Shown here piece after piece: positions 50,418 through 59,525 of a DNA stretch of 64,000 nt; the stretch's first letter is position 1, and each line of letters opens with the position of its first letter. The notes under the pieces were generated by a model, which was not told the DNA's origin, searched no databases, and saw only the letters and a list, made by a program, of their open reading frames with translations. Source of the stretch: Alistipes montrealensis. GTDB taxonomy: Bacteria; Bacteroidota; Bacteroidia; Bacteroidales; Rikenellaceae. The position numbers and the translations under genes are program-made. The stretch lies in the NCBI RefSeq assembly GCF_018362775.1, contig NZ_JAGYXY010000004.1, positions 357,630-421,629 of the forward strand, written 5' to 3'.

Positions 50418-51275
50418 TTACAGGTTCCAGTCGGAAAGCGTGTAACTGCTTTTCGGTGCGTAGGGTACATTGGCGAAGAAGGAGAAGCCTGTCAGGTTTT
50501 CGATCTCTTCTACGCTGCGGACGCTTCCCGTTATGCTCCAGCTTCCGGCAGCATGGTCGACCCAGAATCCGATGCATTGCAACTCGGAGGCGGCGCAGTC
50601 GACAACCCATTTGCCGCTTACCCGCGACTTCAATACCACTTTGTAGTAGCTCGTCGGCACGGGGCAGGCTTTTCCGCTGCCCTTGTTGTCGTAAACCAGG
50701 TTGTTTTTATTCGCAAAATACGCTCCCGTAACCACATAGAGCGTATCGCTCGAAGCCCATTGGCGCACTTTGCCTTCCAGTTGCTGCCACATGCCGCCGT
50801 TGAGCGTTTGCAACTGCGGGGTCATGTTCGTCGCATAGAACGTCGTGTTGTTGTCGGCGGTGTTACGGTTGCGGTCGGCCGAGGGTAACTGGTGTCCCCG
50901 CGAGTGGGTCTGCACGCCGGCCGCGGAGTAGTAAGCCCCCGTGCCGATGTTCGCCTGATACTGTCCGGCATAGCTTTCCCATGCCGACTCGAATTCCTTG
51001 TCGTAGCCGAAGTTGTCCGTCCTGACGCCGCTGTCGACGAAATAGCACGCATGCAACGGATAAGCCACCCATTGCGAGCAGTTGACTGTCTTGTCGAAAC
51101 AGAACGAGTAGTTGCGTTTCGATGCGTCGGACGGCAGCGCCTTGTGCGTAAAACAGATGTAGTCGTTATCCTCTTTTGCCGCGGGCAGCTCTGCCCAGCC
51201 GGTATATTCGGGGATAGCGGGTTTTAATCCCGGGGTAGGGCCTGGGGGAGGATTGTCACCTCCCCCGCCCGAAGT
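50418..51275 (-). pseudogene. DNA/RNA non-specific endonuclease domain cut off from its N-terminal part by an in-frame TGA
   Basis: The frame reads about 285 residues from just after the TGA at 51276-51278. It begins with a Gly/Pro linker (TSGGGDNPPPGPTPG) and then a NUC-type nuclease: WVAYPLHACYF, GAYYSAAGVQTHSRGHQLPS with the RGH catalytic His near 50892-50894, and NNTTFYATNMTPQLQTLNGGMWQQLE. No ATG lies between the TGA and the domain; the only near start is a GTG at 51066-51068, which would cut into the domain. The same frame upstream is the lipoprotein ending GTFRIFKKQ. It looks like the C-terminal half of one large secreted nuclease. A recoding event or sequencing error could also explain it. 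Confidence 0.75.
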
Positions 51276-53561
51276 TCATTGTTTTTTAAAAATGCGGAAT
51301 GTTCCGTTCTGGTTAGTTCCTGCACCTCCGTATGTTCGCCAATTGGTTGCATTGTAAGTGGCCATGTACCTTGGCGAGATAGAACTTCCACTACCCGGAG
51401 CTTTTGTGTCGCAGATACTCCAACCATAGTTTGCACTCACTTTTGAGAGCGTCCATATATGGTTCGAATAGGAATTGCCGATACTCAAGCCATTATTATT
51501 GTTGATGCATCCGAGTGCTTGGGTTGGATCGGCTGTTGAGGTGATGATAAAACCATCTCCGGAGGTTGTAAATGTCCATGTCATATCGCTGGTGGGTGAT
51601 GATATGGTATTTCCCGAAAAGATAACACTCGACGGAATGGCTGAAGAAACAGGGCGGGTTGAGGTTGGAGTTGTCGGTAAATAATAGGATGTTCCTGAAA
51701 ATTCACCTATGAAAATGTATTCCCCATTGGTAATATCATCCGTTGTCGTTGCTTCCACGTAAGTTATGGTTGTCGCCCCGGCAGCTTTTTGTGTGATGGT
51801 AATGACATGTGTTATTGCTGGGGTACTATTTTTTATTAAAGCTATCGTTACTTTACCCGTGCGATCTGCGTCGGTAGCTGTGTATTGATCGGTCTGGATG
51901 GTCAGCGTGCCGGTTCCGTTGCCGTTGTCGTTTTGCGTAACGGTGTACCACGTGTCCGCATCAGCTTTTTTGAACGTAAGCGTGCAGTCGTCGCCTTCCC
52001 ACGTATATTCGATCATCTGGCTTTCGGGAGCTGCCTCCGAACCGTTATCGGCGGCGAAACTCAACGTTCCGCCGTCGTCGGGCGTCGTAGTCAATCCGGG
52101 GGCTATTTTCCAGTCGATCAGGAAAGAATCCTCTGCGGGAGCATCCAGCGGCATCAGTTTGATGTCGTCGAGTTGGCAACTGTTAGCACCCGTGTTTTCG
52201 AATTTGATGAATACGGTTTCGGTGACGGCGGCATTCAGATTGAAGTTCACGGTTTTCAGCAGACCGGTTCCGGTCTTGTCGGCCGTTATGGCAGCGTCGT
52301 TTAGGGAGAGCGGGAAGAAATTGGTCCCGTCTTTGGAGATCGAAGCTTGTATGGTGGTGGCTCCGGCTCCGGCGGCAAATGTTAGGGCGAAGTTGCTTTT
52401 ACCGTTTAGGTCGATACTGCCGAGCGTCAGGGTCGTATTTTTTGCCGACCACCAGCCGTGGCCGCCTGATGCTCCGTCGTAACCGCTTAATGGATTTGTG
52501 CTTCGGATCGCTTCGCTGGTAGTCGAAAATGCGAATGTGAGCTTCGATGCCGAACTGCCCGTCACGCCGAGGTTGAGTTCGGGGGTATAATTAACTTTTG
52601 AGACCGGATGTGAGCCGAAGGTAACCGTGAAGACCGAGGGGTCGGTAACGGCCGGGGTAAAGTCGGCCGAAGACATATTGACGCTGAAGGTCGTCAGGTC
52701 GCCCAATGTGAAATTCAGGCTGCCGTCGGCAGGAATGGTTACGGTGCGGGTGTAAGTCCCTCGCGAGGTAACGACCTCGACGGTAAAGGTTTCGTTGGCT
52801 CCGACCGAGAACGGGGCGCAGGAAAACCAGGCGTCGAAGGTTGCAGTCGCGGATACATCGTCGTACAGCATGGAAACATATTCCTTGCTTTGTCCGGAGT
52901 AACCCCATTGATCCGTCAGGATATTGCCGGTATCGAAATTGAATTTGCCGCGGCCGGTAACCACTTTGCCGGGGGCGGTGAACGTGATGTCGGAAACGGT
53001 TTCGTCCGTTTCCACGGCCAGGTCGGTCAGCTGCATTTTACCGAGCGCGACGATTCGGGCGAATTGAAGCGACAGAGATGTCGGCTGGGCGTCGGTCACA
53101 ATCGTCTTCGATGCCAGAATGTCGGCATCGGGGTCGAAACTCGTTGTTGTCGGAAGCTGAATTTCGGGAACGACGAATTTGATTGCGGCGAAGTCGGTGT
53201 TGCTGCTGGATGCGTAAGCTCCTTTGGGATGGAGGGTCGCGTAATGGAACGAGGTCCCCGTTTTGGCCGGCAGCGCAACCGTGAAAGAGGCTTTGCCCGA
53301 GGCCGCATCTTTCGTGTAACCGTTGTTGTCCAGTGCGCTCAGAGTCGCCGCGTCTACTTTTTCGAGGATTTTGAGGGTTTCGCCGGATTCGCTCCAGGAG
53401 ATTTTGTTATCCGGACCGATCTCGGTCCGCGTTGTGTTTCCGGCAATGAGTTCCAACTGAATAGGTTGTACTTCGGGAGCTACTTCCGGATCGGAAGAAC
53501 ACCCGGTGAATGCCATTGCAGCTACTGCAAAGGACATCATCGATTGGAAGAATGTCTTCAT
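51276..53561 (-). CDS. Fimbrillin-like/BACON lipoprotein, N-terminal part of an interrupted secreted nuclease
   Basis: The 761-residue lipoprotein (lipobox FTGC) starts with a fimbrillin-like domain (about 30-300, TRTEIGPDNKISWSESGETLKI), continues with a beta-sandwich region (LTFAFSTTSEAIRS, FIKFENTGANSCQLDDIKLMP), a BACON-like domain (about 495-590, VITITQKAAG) and a C-terminal domain of the YIFIGEFSGTSYYLP type. The codon after the last Gln is TGA, after which the frame continues into a linker and a nuclease domain with no new start. The last 600 bases are much poorer in GC than the rest. Whether the 761-residue form is functional alone is unknown. Confidence 0.8.
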   Translation of the reverse strand: MKTFFQSMMSFAVAAMAFTGCSSDPEVAPEVQPIQLELIAGNTTRTEIGPDNKISWSESGETLKILEKVDAATLSALDNNGYTKDAASGKASFTVALPAKTGTSFHYATLHPKGAYASSSNTDFAAIKFVVPEIQLPTTTSFDPDADILASKTIVTDAQPTSLSLQFARIVALGKMQLTDLAVETDETVSDITFTAPGKVVTGRGKFNFDTGNILTDQWGYSGQSKEYVSMLYDDVSATATFDAWFSCAPFSVGANETFTVEVVTSRGTYTRTVTIPADGSLNFTLGDLTTFSVNMSSADFTPAVTDPSVFTVTFGSHPVSKVNYTPELNLGVTGSSASKLTFAFSTTSEAIRSTNPLSGYDGASGGHGWWSAKNTTLTLGSIDLNGKSNFALTFAAGAGATTIQASISKDGTNFFPLSLNDAAITADKTGTGLLKTVNFNLNAAVTETVFIKFENTGANSCQLDDIKLMPLDAPAEDSFLIDWKIAPGLTTTPDDGGTLSFAADNGSEAAPESQMIEYTWEGDDCTLTFKKADADTWYTVTQNDNGNGTGTLTIQTDQYTATDADRTGKVTIALIKNSTPAITHVITITQKAAGATTITYVEATTTDDITNGEYIFIGEFSGTSYYLPTTPTSTRPVSSAIPSSVIFSGNTISSPTSDMTWTFTTSGDGFIITSTADPTQALGCINNNNGLSIGNSYSNHIWTLSKVSANYGWSICDTKAPGSGSSISPRYMATYNATNWRTYGGAGTNQNGTFRIFKKQ

Positions 53562-53572
53562 TGCAGTCGGTT

Positions 53573-53746
53573 TTAATAGCTGCCGCCGTCGTTGAGCCCC
53601 GGATCGCTGCCGGCGTCTCCTTCGGGACCGTAGTTTACAACGTCGCTTTCGGCGAATCCTTTTTCAATGCGGACATCTACGATGTCGATGGCCGGGGCGG
53701 AGTACTCAAATTCCCCCCCCCTTGTGCTGAGGCGAGTTCTGTTCAT
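53573..53746 (-). CDS. Small Asp/Gly-rich protein of 57 residues
   Basis: The ATG at 53744-53746 opens a frame MNRTRLSTRGGEFEYSAPAI then DIVDVRIEKGFAESDVVNYG and PEGDAGSDPGLNDGGSY with stop TAA at 53573-53575, 11 bases before the fimbrillin-like gene. The pattern of an aliphatic segment followed by EKGFAxS and an Asp/Gly-rich end recalls small proteins I have seen beside Bacteroidales surface-protein genes; this should be confirmed by search. A run of nine G in the coding strand (53713-53721) sits at codons 9-11. Confidence 0.6.
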   Translation of the reverse strand: MNRTRLSTRGGEFEYSAPAIDIVDVRIEKGFAESDVVNYGPEGDAGSDPGLNDGGSY

Positions 53747-53937
53747 AGGTACGTATGTGTTTTAAGGTGTTGTGGTTTAAATATACGCATAATAAAGGAA
53801 AACTACGTTACGCAGACGTGAAAATTTATAATTTATCCGTATCATAGACCAATATTGCTTTTGGGAATAGCGAATCCGCCCGGATGCAGTATGGTTTCGC
53901 CGAAATCGACATCCGTCCTTTCGGGGCCGGGGAGCAT

Positions 53938-53960
53938 AAAAAAACGCTCCCGAGGAGCGT
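53938..53960 (-). terminator. Terminator of lptD
   Basis: On the minus strand ACGCTCC and GGAGCGT (53944-53950 and 53954-53960) form a stem with loop CGA-complement, followed by a run of T (complement of 53938-53943), 34 bases after the lptD stop. Confidence 0.85.
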
Positions 53961-53993
53961 TGTGGGTTTATACCGCGGTGTGTTGACCGAGGA

Positions 53994-56837
53994 TTAGTAC
54001 ATGTTGTCGTACATCGACTGCGACTTGTCGTATTTCAGGTCGGAAAGCGATGCGGCCTTGACGCCGATGTTGAAACTCCATGAGCGGTGGTAACCGAACG
54101 GAATCCACGAGAAGGACATCTGCCAGCAGTGGAGGTCGCGCGTGATGGAGACCGACGACGTGGTGAGTTTGCGTTGCTTGATGTCGTAACCGCCCTGGAA
54201 GGTGATACCGGTTTTGGGCGTGACGTTCAGCGAGCCGTTGAACCCGACGGTCTGGGTGACGTTTTTCCGATAGCCCGTCGTGCCGTTGTTGGTGTACGAG
54301 ATCGAGTAATTGACCGCGTAGTTGAATCCGAAGTTCCATGGCAGGGAGAAGTCGTAATAACTTTGGGCCATGTATTGCCTTCGCATCACGGGGTCGAGCT
54401 GCCCGTAGGGGTCGTAGAATGGATTCTGGTACTCCGGGGGAATCGACGTAATGTCGTTGATGGCCGTCTCGGTCCGGTCGTTGCGCGATTTGAACGTGTA
54501 GCCGAACGACCAGCCTGTCGAGACGACACGGCCCGGGAAGAAGAGTTTGTTGTAGCGTTTGCCTTCGGGCGAAACACGGTAAGGGTCGAGCGTCAGCGAG
54601 AGGTTGATGCCGAAGTTGTTGAACAGTGTCGTCCGGAACGAAACCGGGATGTTCGAAAGCCCCATCGAGTCGGCCAGGAAGTTGTACGAACCGCTGATGC
54701 GCAGTTCGTCGATCAGCTTGATCTTTTTCACGCCCGAGGTGTCGCGTTTCGAGAGTATTTTCATTTCGAGGTTTTGCGACAGCGAAAAGTTCATCGACAT
54801 CGAACGGCCCGACGAGGGGACGCCGTAGGCGTTGACCGCATAGGGCGAATAGGTCGTGAAGCGGCCCGTCGAGTCGGTCTGGCGGGTCTTGTAATAGCCG
54901 TATTTCTGGTCGCTGAAGTCCGGGGCGTAGGAGAATCCGAACGAGGGGGTCAGCGTGTGGCGGATCGCCTGGATTTTGCGGTTGCGGCTCTTTTTGGTGA
55001 AGTCGTACATGCCGTAAACCGTCGTGGAGGCAGAAACGCTGAAATTGTAATTGTAGAGGCGGTAGAAACCGTAGTTCGTGGGAAGCGTGTCGGTCTGGTT
55101 GGTGACGGGGTTCCACTCGAACTCCACCTTTTTGAAATACCACTTCTCGTTGTAGTTGACCGACGGTGAGAGGTTGATGTAGTTGAACAGGTTGAACGAC
55201 GCCGAGACGGGAATCGAGTGCTCGATACCGTTCTTCATGTTTTCGAGCGTCTCCTTGGAGAAGACCTCCGATTCGGTGGTGGTCACCGAGTTGGTCATCT
55301 TACCCGTATACTGCATCGAAATCTTTTCGTACCAGCGGTCCTTGCCGGTTTTCTCCTTGCGCTTGAACGGATAGAAGCGCGAGACGTTGAAGACCATCGT
55401 AGGCAGCGTGATGGAGATCGTCTTGTTCTGCGAGTTCTGCGAGATGGCCATGTTCGCCGACAGCGAGAAAGGCGTTCCGGCCCAGTTTTTCGAATAGGAG
55501 ACCGTCGAGTTGGTCTGCGTCGAGAGGATGTCGTTGAGGTTGGTGGCCGAGTAGCGACTGTAACCGCTGGTGGCGAAGTTCACCGAGGCCGAGAAGGTCG
55601 ATCCCGGGTTGGCCTTGGCGTCCTGCGAGTGGGTCCACTGGATGCGGAAGTTGCTCTGCTTGATGTAGTCGTCCTCGCCCTTTTCACCGGTCTTGACGTT
55701 CGAGTACTGCATGTTGAAACTGCCGCTGTACTTGTAGCGCTTGATGTAGCGCGAGGCGGCCGAAGCCTCCCACGAGCCGAGTGTGTAGATACCGCCGCGC
55801 ACGGCCAGGTCGGCGTATTCGCCCAGGGTGAAGTAGTAACCCAGATCGCGCAGGAAGAAGCCCTTGGAGTACTCTTCGCCGTAGGTGGGCATCAGCAGTC
55901 CCGATTTGGGGCCCATGTTGATCGGGAAGAAACCCTCGGGGATGCCGAGGAAGTAGATCGGTACGTCCTCCATCACGAGGTAGGCCGGGCCGGTGATCAC
56001 CTTTTTGCCGGGAATGACCTTGGCTTTGGTCATCGCCAGGTAGAAGTGGGGGTGGTCCGTCTCGTCGCAGGTGGTGTATTTGCCGTGCTCGATGTTGATC
56101 GTGTTGTCGGGCATCTTCTTCACGCTGCCGCCTACCAGCCAGCCATCGCCCTGCTGCGTGGCCACGCCCTTGATTTTCGCTTTCTTCGAGTTGAGGTTGT
56201 AGGTGATCGTGTCCATCTGGTAAGTGGCCGACCCTTCGGTGAATTCGGGCTTGGTGACGATCGCCTTGCCCTCGAGCGAATCGGGCTTGCCGTAGGCGTA
56301 GACCATTTTCGAATCCATGTTGATACGCATGTAGTCGGCCTTCAGGTTGCTGTTCTGGTAGGTCACGTCGCCCTGGTTGTAGATGTAGACGAGTTTGTTG
56401 CGGACATCGTAGACCAGCGAGTCGGTGTTTTTACCCGAAATCGGATCGTCGAGGAATGCTCCTGCGGGCCGGGGCTTTTTTACCGAGTCGCGGTGGAGCG
56501 TGTCCGTTGCGAGCGAGTCGGCTTTCAGCGAGTCGGCTTTCTGTGCCACGAGCGAATCGACCTGTGCCGAGAAGAGCGAATCCTTCTCCTGCTGCGACAG
56601 AGCGTTGAAGGCCGCATTGCGGCGGTTCTGCCGGCGGGCTTCGCGGCGCGAAGGAGTGATGAAGGAGGGACGGACGCTCGTATCGGGGCGGATCGAGTCG
56701 GCCCGGGAAGGAGTTTGGATGCTGTCTCCGGCGGCGGGAAAATAGGCCGTGCGGGACGTTCCGCCGCCCAGAACCATCTGGGCAAACAGCAGGATTACCG
56801 TCGCCGACAAGAGATATTTTACCCTAATTTTATCCAA
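53994..56837 (-). CDS. lptD: LPS-assembly outer-membrane protein LptD
   Basis: The 947-residue protein has an N-terminal membrane anchor/signal region, a charged low-complexity stretch with repeated DSL motifs (about 85-120), an OstA/LptA-like beta-jellyroll (about 135-260, LVYDVRNKLVYIYNQGDVTYQN, TITYNLNSKKAKIKGV) and a very long LptD barrel (FLGIPEGFFPINMGPKSGLLMP onward). It inserts lipopolysaccharide into the outer leaflet with LptE. No in-frame ATG is available upstream of the signal region; the start appears to be TTG at 56835-56837, which is unusual. A terminator follows the stop. Confidence 0.93.
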   Translation of the reverse strand: MDKIRVKYLLSATVILLFAQMVLGGGTSRTAYFPAAGDSIQTPSRADSIRPDTSVRPSFITPSRREARRQNRRNAAFNALSQQEKDSLFSAQVDSLVAQKADSLKADSLATDTLHRDSVKKPRPAGAFLDDPISGKNTDSLVYDVRNKLVYIYNQGDVTYQNSNLKADYMRINMDSKMVYAYGKPDSLEGKAIVTKPEFTEGSATYQMDTITYNLNSKKAKIKGVATQQGDGWLVGGSVKKMPDNTINIEHGKYTTCDETDHPHFYLAMTKAKVIPGKKVITGPAYLVMEDVPIYFLGIPEGFFPINMGPKSGLLMPTYGEEYSKGFFLRDLGYYFTLGEYADLAVRGGIYTLGSWEASAASRYIKRYKYSGSFNMQYSNVKTGEKGEDDYIKQSNFRIQWTHSQDAKANPGSTFSASVNFATSGYSRYSATNLNDILSTQTNSTVSYSKNWAGTPFSLSANMAISQNSQNKTISITLPTMVFNVSRFYPFKRKEKTGKDRWYEKISMQYTGKMTNSVTTTESEVFSKETLENMKNGIEHSIPVSASFNLFNYINLSPSVNYNEKWYFKKVEFEWNPVTNQTDTLPTNYGFYRLYNYNFSVSASTTVYGMYDFTKKSRNRKIQAIRHTLTPSFGFSYAPDFSDQKYGYYKTRQTDSTGRFTTYSPYAVNAYGVPSSGRSMSMNFSLSQNLEMKILSKRDTSGVKKIKLIDELRISGSYNFLADSMGLSNIPVSFRTTLFNNFGINLSLTLDPYRVSPEGKRYNKLFFPGRVVSTGWSFGYTFKSRNDRTETAINDITSIPPEYQNPFYDPYGQLDPVMRRQYMAQSYYDFSLPWNFGFNYAVNYSISYTNNGTTGYRKNVTQTVGFNGSLNVTPKTGITFQGGYDIKQRKLTTSSVSITRDLHCWQMSFSWIPFGYHRSWSFNIGVKAASLSDLKYDKSQSMYDNMY

Positions 56838-56855
56838 AATCCCAAAAAATTTCAG

Positions 56856-56863
56856 TACCTTTG
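56856..56863 (+). promoter_or_regulatory. -7 box of the amidase gene
   Basis: TACCTTTG is an exact TAnnTTTG match in the divergent lptD/amidase gap, about 115 bases before the ATG. It runs into a 9-bp inverted repeat (56860-56868 and 56871-56879). No -33 TTTG is visible. Confidence 0.5.
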
Positions 56864-56977
56864 CCGACGTGTCGGCAAAAACGCCCGGATCGGGGCTCTG
56901 AACCCTTCCCGCCGCGTTTTCGGCCCGACAAAGATAGGTAAAAATTTATAGAAAGCTCACACTTGATACTATTAAAT

Positions 56978-58252
56978 ATGCGCACACGACTATTGTTGTT
57001 ATTCGCCTTCGCTGCCGTAACTGTTTTTAGGAACGTTGCGTCTGCGGGGAATATTGCGCACGGTGTCGAAGTCGTGGTAATCGATGCCGGGCACGGAGGA
57101 AAATTTCCCGGTGCACACTACGGCGGGGTCTATGAAAAGGACCTCACGCTGAAGGTGGCGCTCAAACTCGGAAAACTCATCGAGGATGGGATGCCCGGTG
57201 TGAAGGTGGTCTACACCCGCACGACGGACAAGACGCTGGGAAGCGACCTGGCGACCGACCTGCAGGCCCGGGCCGACATTGCCAACAAGGCCGGCGGCGA
57301 CCTCTTCATCTCGATCCACGCCAATGCCGCGCCCAAGGCGACGGGGGTGCGGGGCGTCGAGACGCTGATCATGGGCGAAAGTTCGAAGGAGCAGCGTTAC
57401 AATGAGAACGCCCTGTTCGAGAACAACCGCGAAGACCTGATCGACATGTCCGACGAACGGACGGCGGCCATCGTACGGGCCTATATCCAGAATCTCCAGT
57501 TCACCTACGGCGAATACAGCATGGCTTTTGCCCGGTGCGTCCAGAACAGCTACCTCAAGGCGGGCCGCCATTCGCGCGGCGTGAAGCCGCAGTTGCTGCG
57601 TGTGCTCTATGCTACGGACATGCCGGGCGTGCTGACCGAGATCGGTTTTATGTCCAACCAGCAGGAGCTGGCTTACATGAAGTCGGAGAAAGGGCAGAAC
57701 GAGATCGCCCGGTCGCTCTACCAGGCCGTGCGCAACTATTCGGCCTATGTGCTCGGGGCCCGGATGGCCGAGGAAGAGCAGGCCGTGACGACGGCTCCGG
57801 CGGTTGCCGAACAGGCTCCCGCCGGGAAACCGGCTCCGGAGAAGAAATCCGAAGAAAAGCCCGCCGGGAAACCGACGGCCAAACCCACGGAGAAGCCCGC
57901 TGAAAAACCGGCGGCGAAGCCCGCGCAGGGGAAAACCGCGACGCCTGCTCCGGCTGCCAAGTCACCGGAAAAGACGGCAGATAAACCTGCTGCGCAGAAA
58001 CCGGCCGAGCCGCCTTTGCGCTATACGATCCAGGTAATGGCTTCGGCGTCGTCCGTGCCCGTCACCTCGCCGCAGTTCCGTTCTTACAGCGGAAAAGTGA
58101 CGCAGTTTACGGCGGAAGGGCGGTTCCCCTATAAATACGGCGTGGGCGAATACGACACGCGCGAAGCCGCACAGCGGAAACTGTCCGAGGTGCGCAAAGT
58201 GTTCCCGGGGGCCTTTGTGGTGAGTTGCAGAGGTACGCGGATTGTGAAATAG
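56978..58252 (+). CDS. N-acetylmuramoyl-L-alanine amidase (Amidase_3) with SPOR-like C-terminus
   Basis: Started at the ATG at 56978 the product has 424 residues (a TTG five codons upstream adds no signal feature). After the signal peptide comes the zinc amidase domain: His39 and Glu53 in VVIDAGHGGKFPGAH and VYEKDLT, LFISIHANAAP, and the catalytic Glu in LTEIGFMSN. Residues about 270-345 are a Pro/Lys/Ala linker of repeated KPxEKP units, followed by a SPOR-like domain (about 350-424, YTIQVMASASSVPVT, REAAQRKLSEVRKVFPGAFVV) that targets septal peptidoglycan. It probably cleaves cross-bridge peptides during division. The MCE gene lies 127 bases downstream. Confidence 0.94.
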   Translation: MRTRLLLLFAFAAVTVFRNVASAGNIAHGVEVVVIDAGHGGKFPGAHYGGVYEKDLTLKVALKLGKLIEDGMPGVKVVYTRTTDKTLGSDLATDLQARADIANKAGGDLFISIHANAAPKATGVRGVETLIMGESSKEQRYNENALFENNREDLIDMSDERTAAIVRAYIQNLQFTYGEYSMAFARCVQNSYLKAGRHSRGVKPQLLRVLYATDMPGVLTEIGFMSNQQELAYMKSEKGQNEIARSLYQAVRNYSAYVLGARMAEEEQAVTTAPAVAEQAPAGKPAPEKKSEEKPAGKPTAKPTEKPAEKPAAKPAQGKTATPAPAAKSPEKTADKPAAQKPAEPPLRYTIQVMASASSVPVTSPQFRSYSGKVTQFTAEGRFPYKYGVGEYDTREAAQRKLSEVRKVFPGAFVVSCRGTRIVK

Positions 58253-58379
58253 CAATCCTTTCCGGGCGTTCGCGATTAAGTCCCTGCCGGGACGGGGATG
58301 CGGTGTAAAGACACGCGCCGCGGTGGTTTCGGGCAATAGCGGAAGACGGTAAGATTTATGAATTAAGATTTATTTGGAT

Positions 58380-59387
58380 ATGAAAAGGGAAGTTAAAATC
58401 GGAATTTTCGGTGTGACGATGATCATTGCCGCGTGGGCCGGAGTCCGGTTTTTGAAAGGATTCGATATTTTCAGCCGGAATTCGGTTTATTACGCTGCTT
58501 ATGACCAGGTTAACGGTGTGCAGTCGGCATCGCCCATCATGATGAAGGGTGTCAAGATCGGTACGGTGACGGGCATTTCGTTCGACCCCCGGCGCAGCGA
58601 CAACGTCGTGCTGCAATTCACCATCAAGCGCCAGTACCATATTCCGACCGACTCCGAGGCCAAGATATTCAGCAACGGACTGATGGGAGCCAAGGCCATC
58701 GAGATCAACTACGGTACGGCGCATACCTACCTCCAGTCGGGCGACACGCTGCGTTCGCTCCGCGAGCGCGACCTGATGGACGTGGCCGGGTCGGAACTGG
58801 ATTTCTTCAAGCAGAAGATTTCGCAGGTGACGGGCGATCTGTCGCGCACGCTGACGAACCTCAATAACCTGATGGAGGCCAACACGCAGAATATCACCGG
58901 GACGCTGGGCCATCTGAACGCCATTACGGGCGATATGGCCGGAATCCTCGATGCCGAGAAGCACAACCTGAAAGTTGCTATCGAGGATCTTTCGAAGTTT
59001 GCCAATGCGCTGGGCGACAATGCTCCGCGTGTCGACAGCATCGTCGGCAGCCTGAACCGGATGACCACCGAACTGGCCGATGCCGGGTTCGCCCGCAAAC
59101 TCACCGATGCGGTGAGCGAGGTGAACGGCCTGCTGGCGAAGATCGAAACGGGCGAGGGAACCGTTGGCAAGCTGATGAACGATCCGGCCCTCTACGATTC
59201 GCTGACCGAAGCCAGTGACAACCTCGCGTCGCTGTTGGCAAACCTGCAGCAATACCCCGGCCGCTATGTGCATTTTTCGCTCTTCGGGCGCAGCCCCGAG
59301 AAAATGCAGGAGAAGGCCGAACGGAAAGCCGCCAAAGCTGCTGCCAAGGCCGAGCGGGACTCCGTGAAATTGAAAATGAAAAATTGA
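58380..59387 (+). CDS. MCE-family (MlaD-like) lipid-transport protein
   Basis: Started at the ATG at 58380 the product has 335 residues. A single N-terminal membrane helix (about 7-24) is followed by the MCE domain (about 38-125, YYAAYDQVNGVQSASPIMMKGVKIG and SNGLMGAKAIEINYG), then a long helical part (about 135-295) that in this family forms a tunnel or needle. The C-terminus is Lys/Ala-rich. MCE proteins move phospholipids between membranes with an ABC transporter; no permease or ATPase gene is adjacent here, so the partners must be elsewhere. Confidence 0.92.
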   Translation: MKREVKIGIFGVTMIIAAWAGVRFLKGFDIFSRNSVYYAAYDQVNGVQSASPIMMKGVKIGTVTGISFDPRRSDNVVLQFTIKRQYHIPTDSEAKIFSNGLMGAKAIEINYGTAHTYLQSGDTLRSLRERDLMDVAGSELDFFKQKISQVTGDLSRTLTNLNNLMEANTQNITGTLGHLNAITGDMAGILDAEKHNLKVAIEDLSKFANALGDNAPRVDSIVGSLNRMTTELADAGFARKLTDAVSEVNGLLAKIETGEGTVGKLMNDPALYDSLTEASDNLASLLANLQQYPGRYVHFSLFGRSPEKMQEKAERKAAKAAAKAERDSVKLKMKN

Positions 59388-59522
59388 GAATTAAAAATAG
59401 ACGGCTGACAGGAGGTTTATTCAGCCCTTTCGGTAGGATGATGTGGTCGTATAGGGCGTGGTGCGAAATTTCCCGGCCGGCGTCCTTTCGATTTTTCATT
59501 TTTCATTTTTAATTTTTAATTC
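59366..59522. repeat. A/T-rich inverted motif flanking the mce-mutS2 gap
   Basis: 59366-59400 and, in inverse orientation, 59491-59522 contain related A-rich strings (shared elements ATGAAAAAT and AATTAAAAAT). The left copy overlaps the mce stop, the right copy ends at the mutS2 start. Similar strings are, from memory, common between Bacteroidetes genes. Confidence 0.55.
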
Positions 59523-59525
59523 CCC

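Noticed and set aside
49364-50470. N-terminal extension of the ElaA frame through the nitroreductase region
   Set aside because: It would be antisense to a full nitroreductase gene and would cross a perfect promoter; the ATG at 49361-49363 matches ElaA length.
51066-51068. GTG as a separate start for the nuclease domain
   Set aside because: It lies inside the conserved WVAYPLHACYF segment, so the product would lack part of the domain and a signal peptide; an interrupted gene explains the data better.
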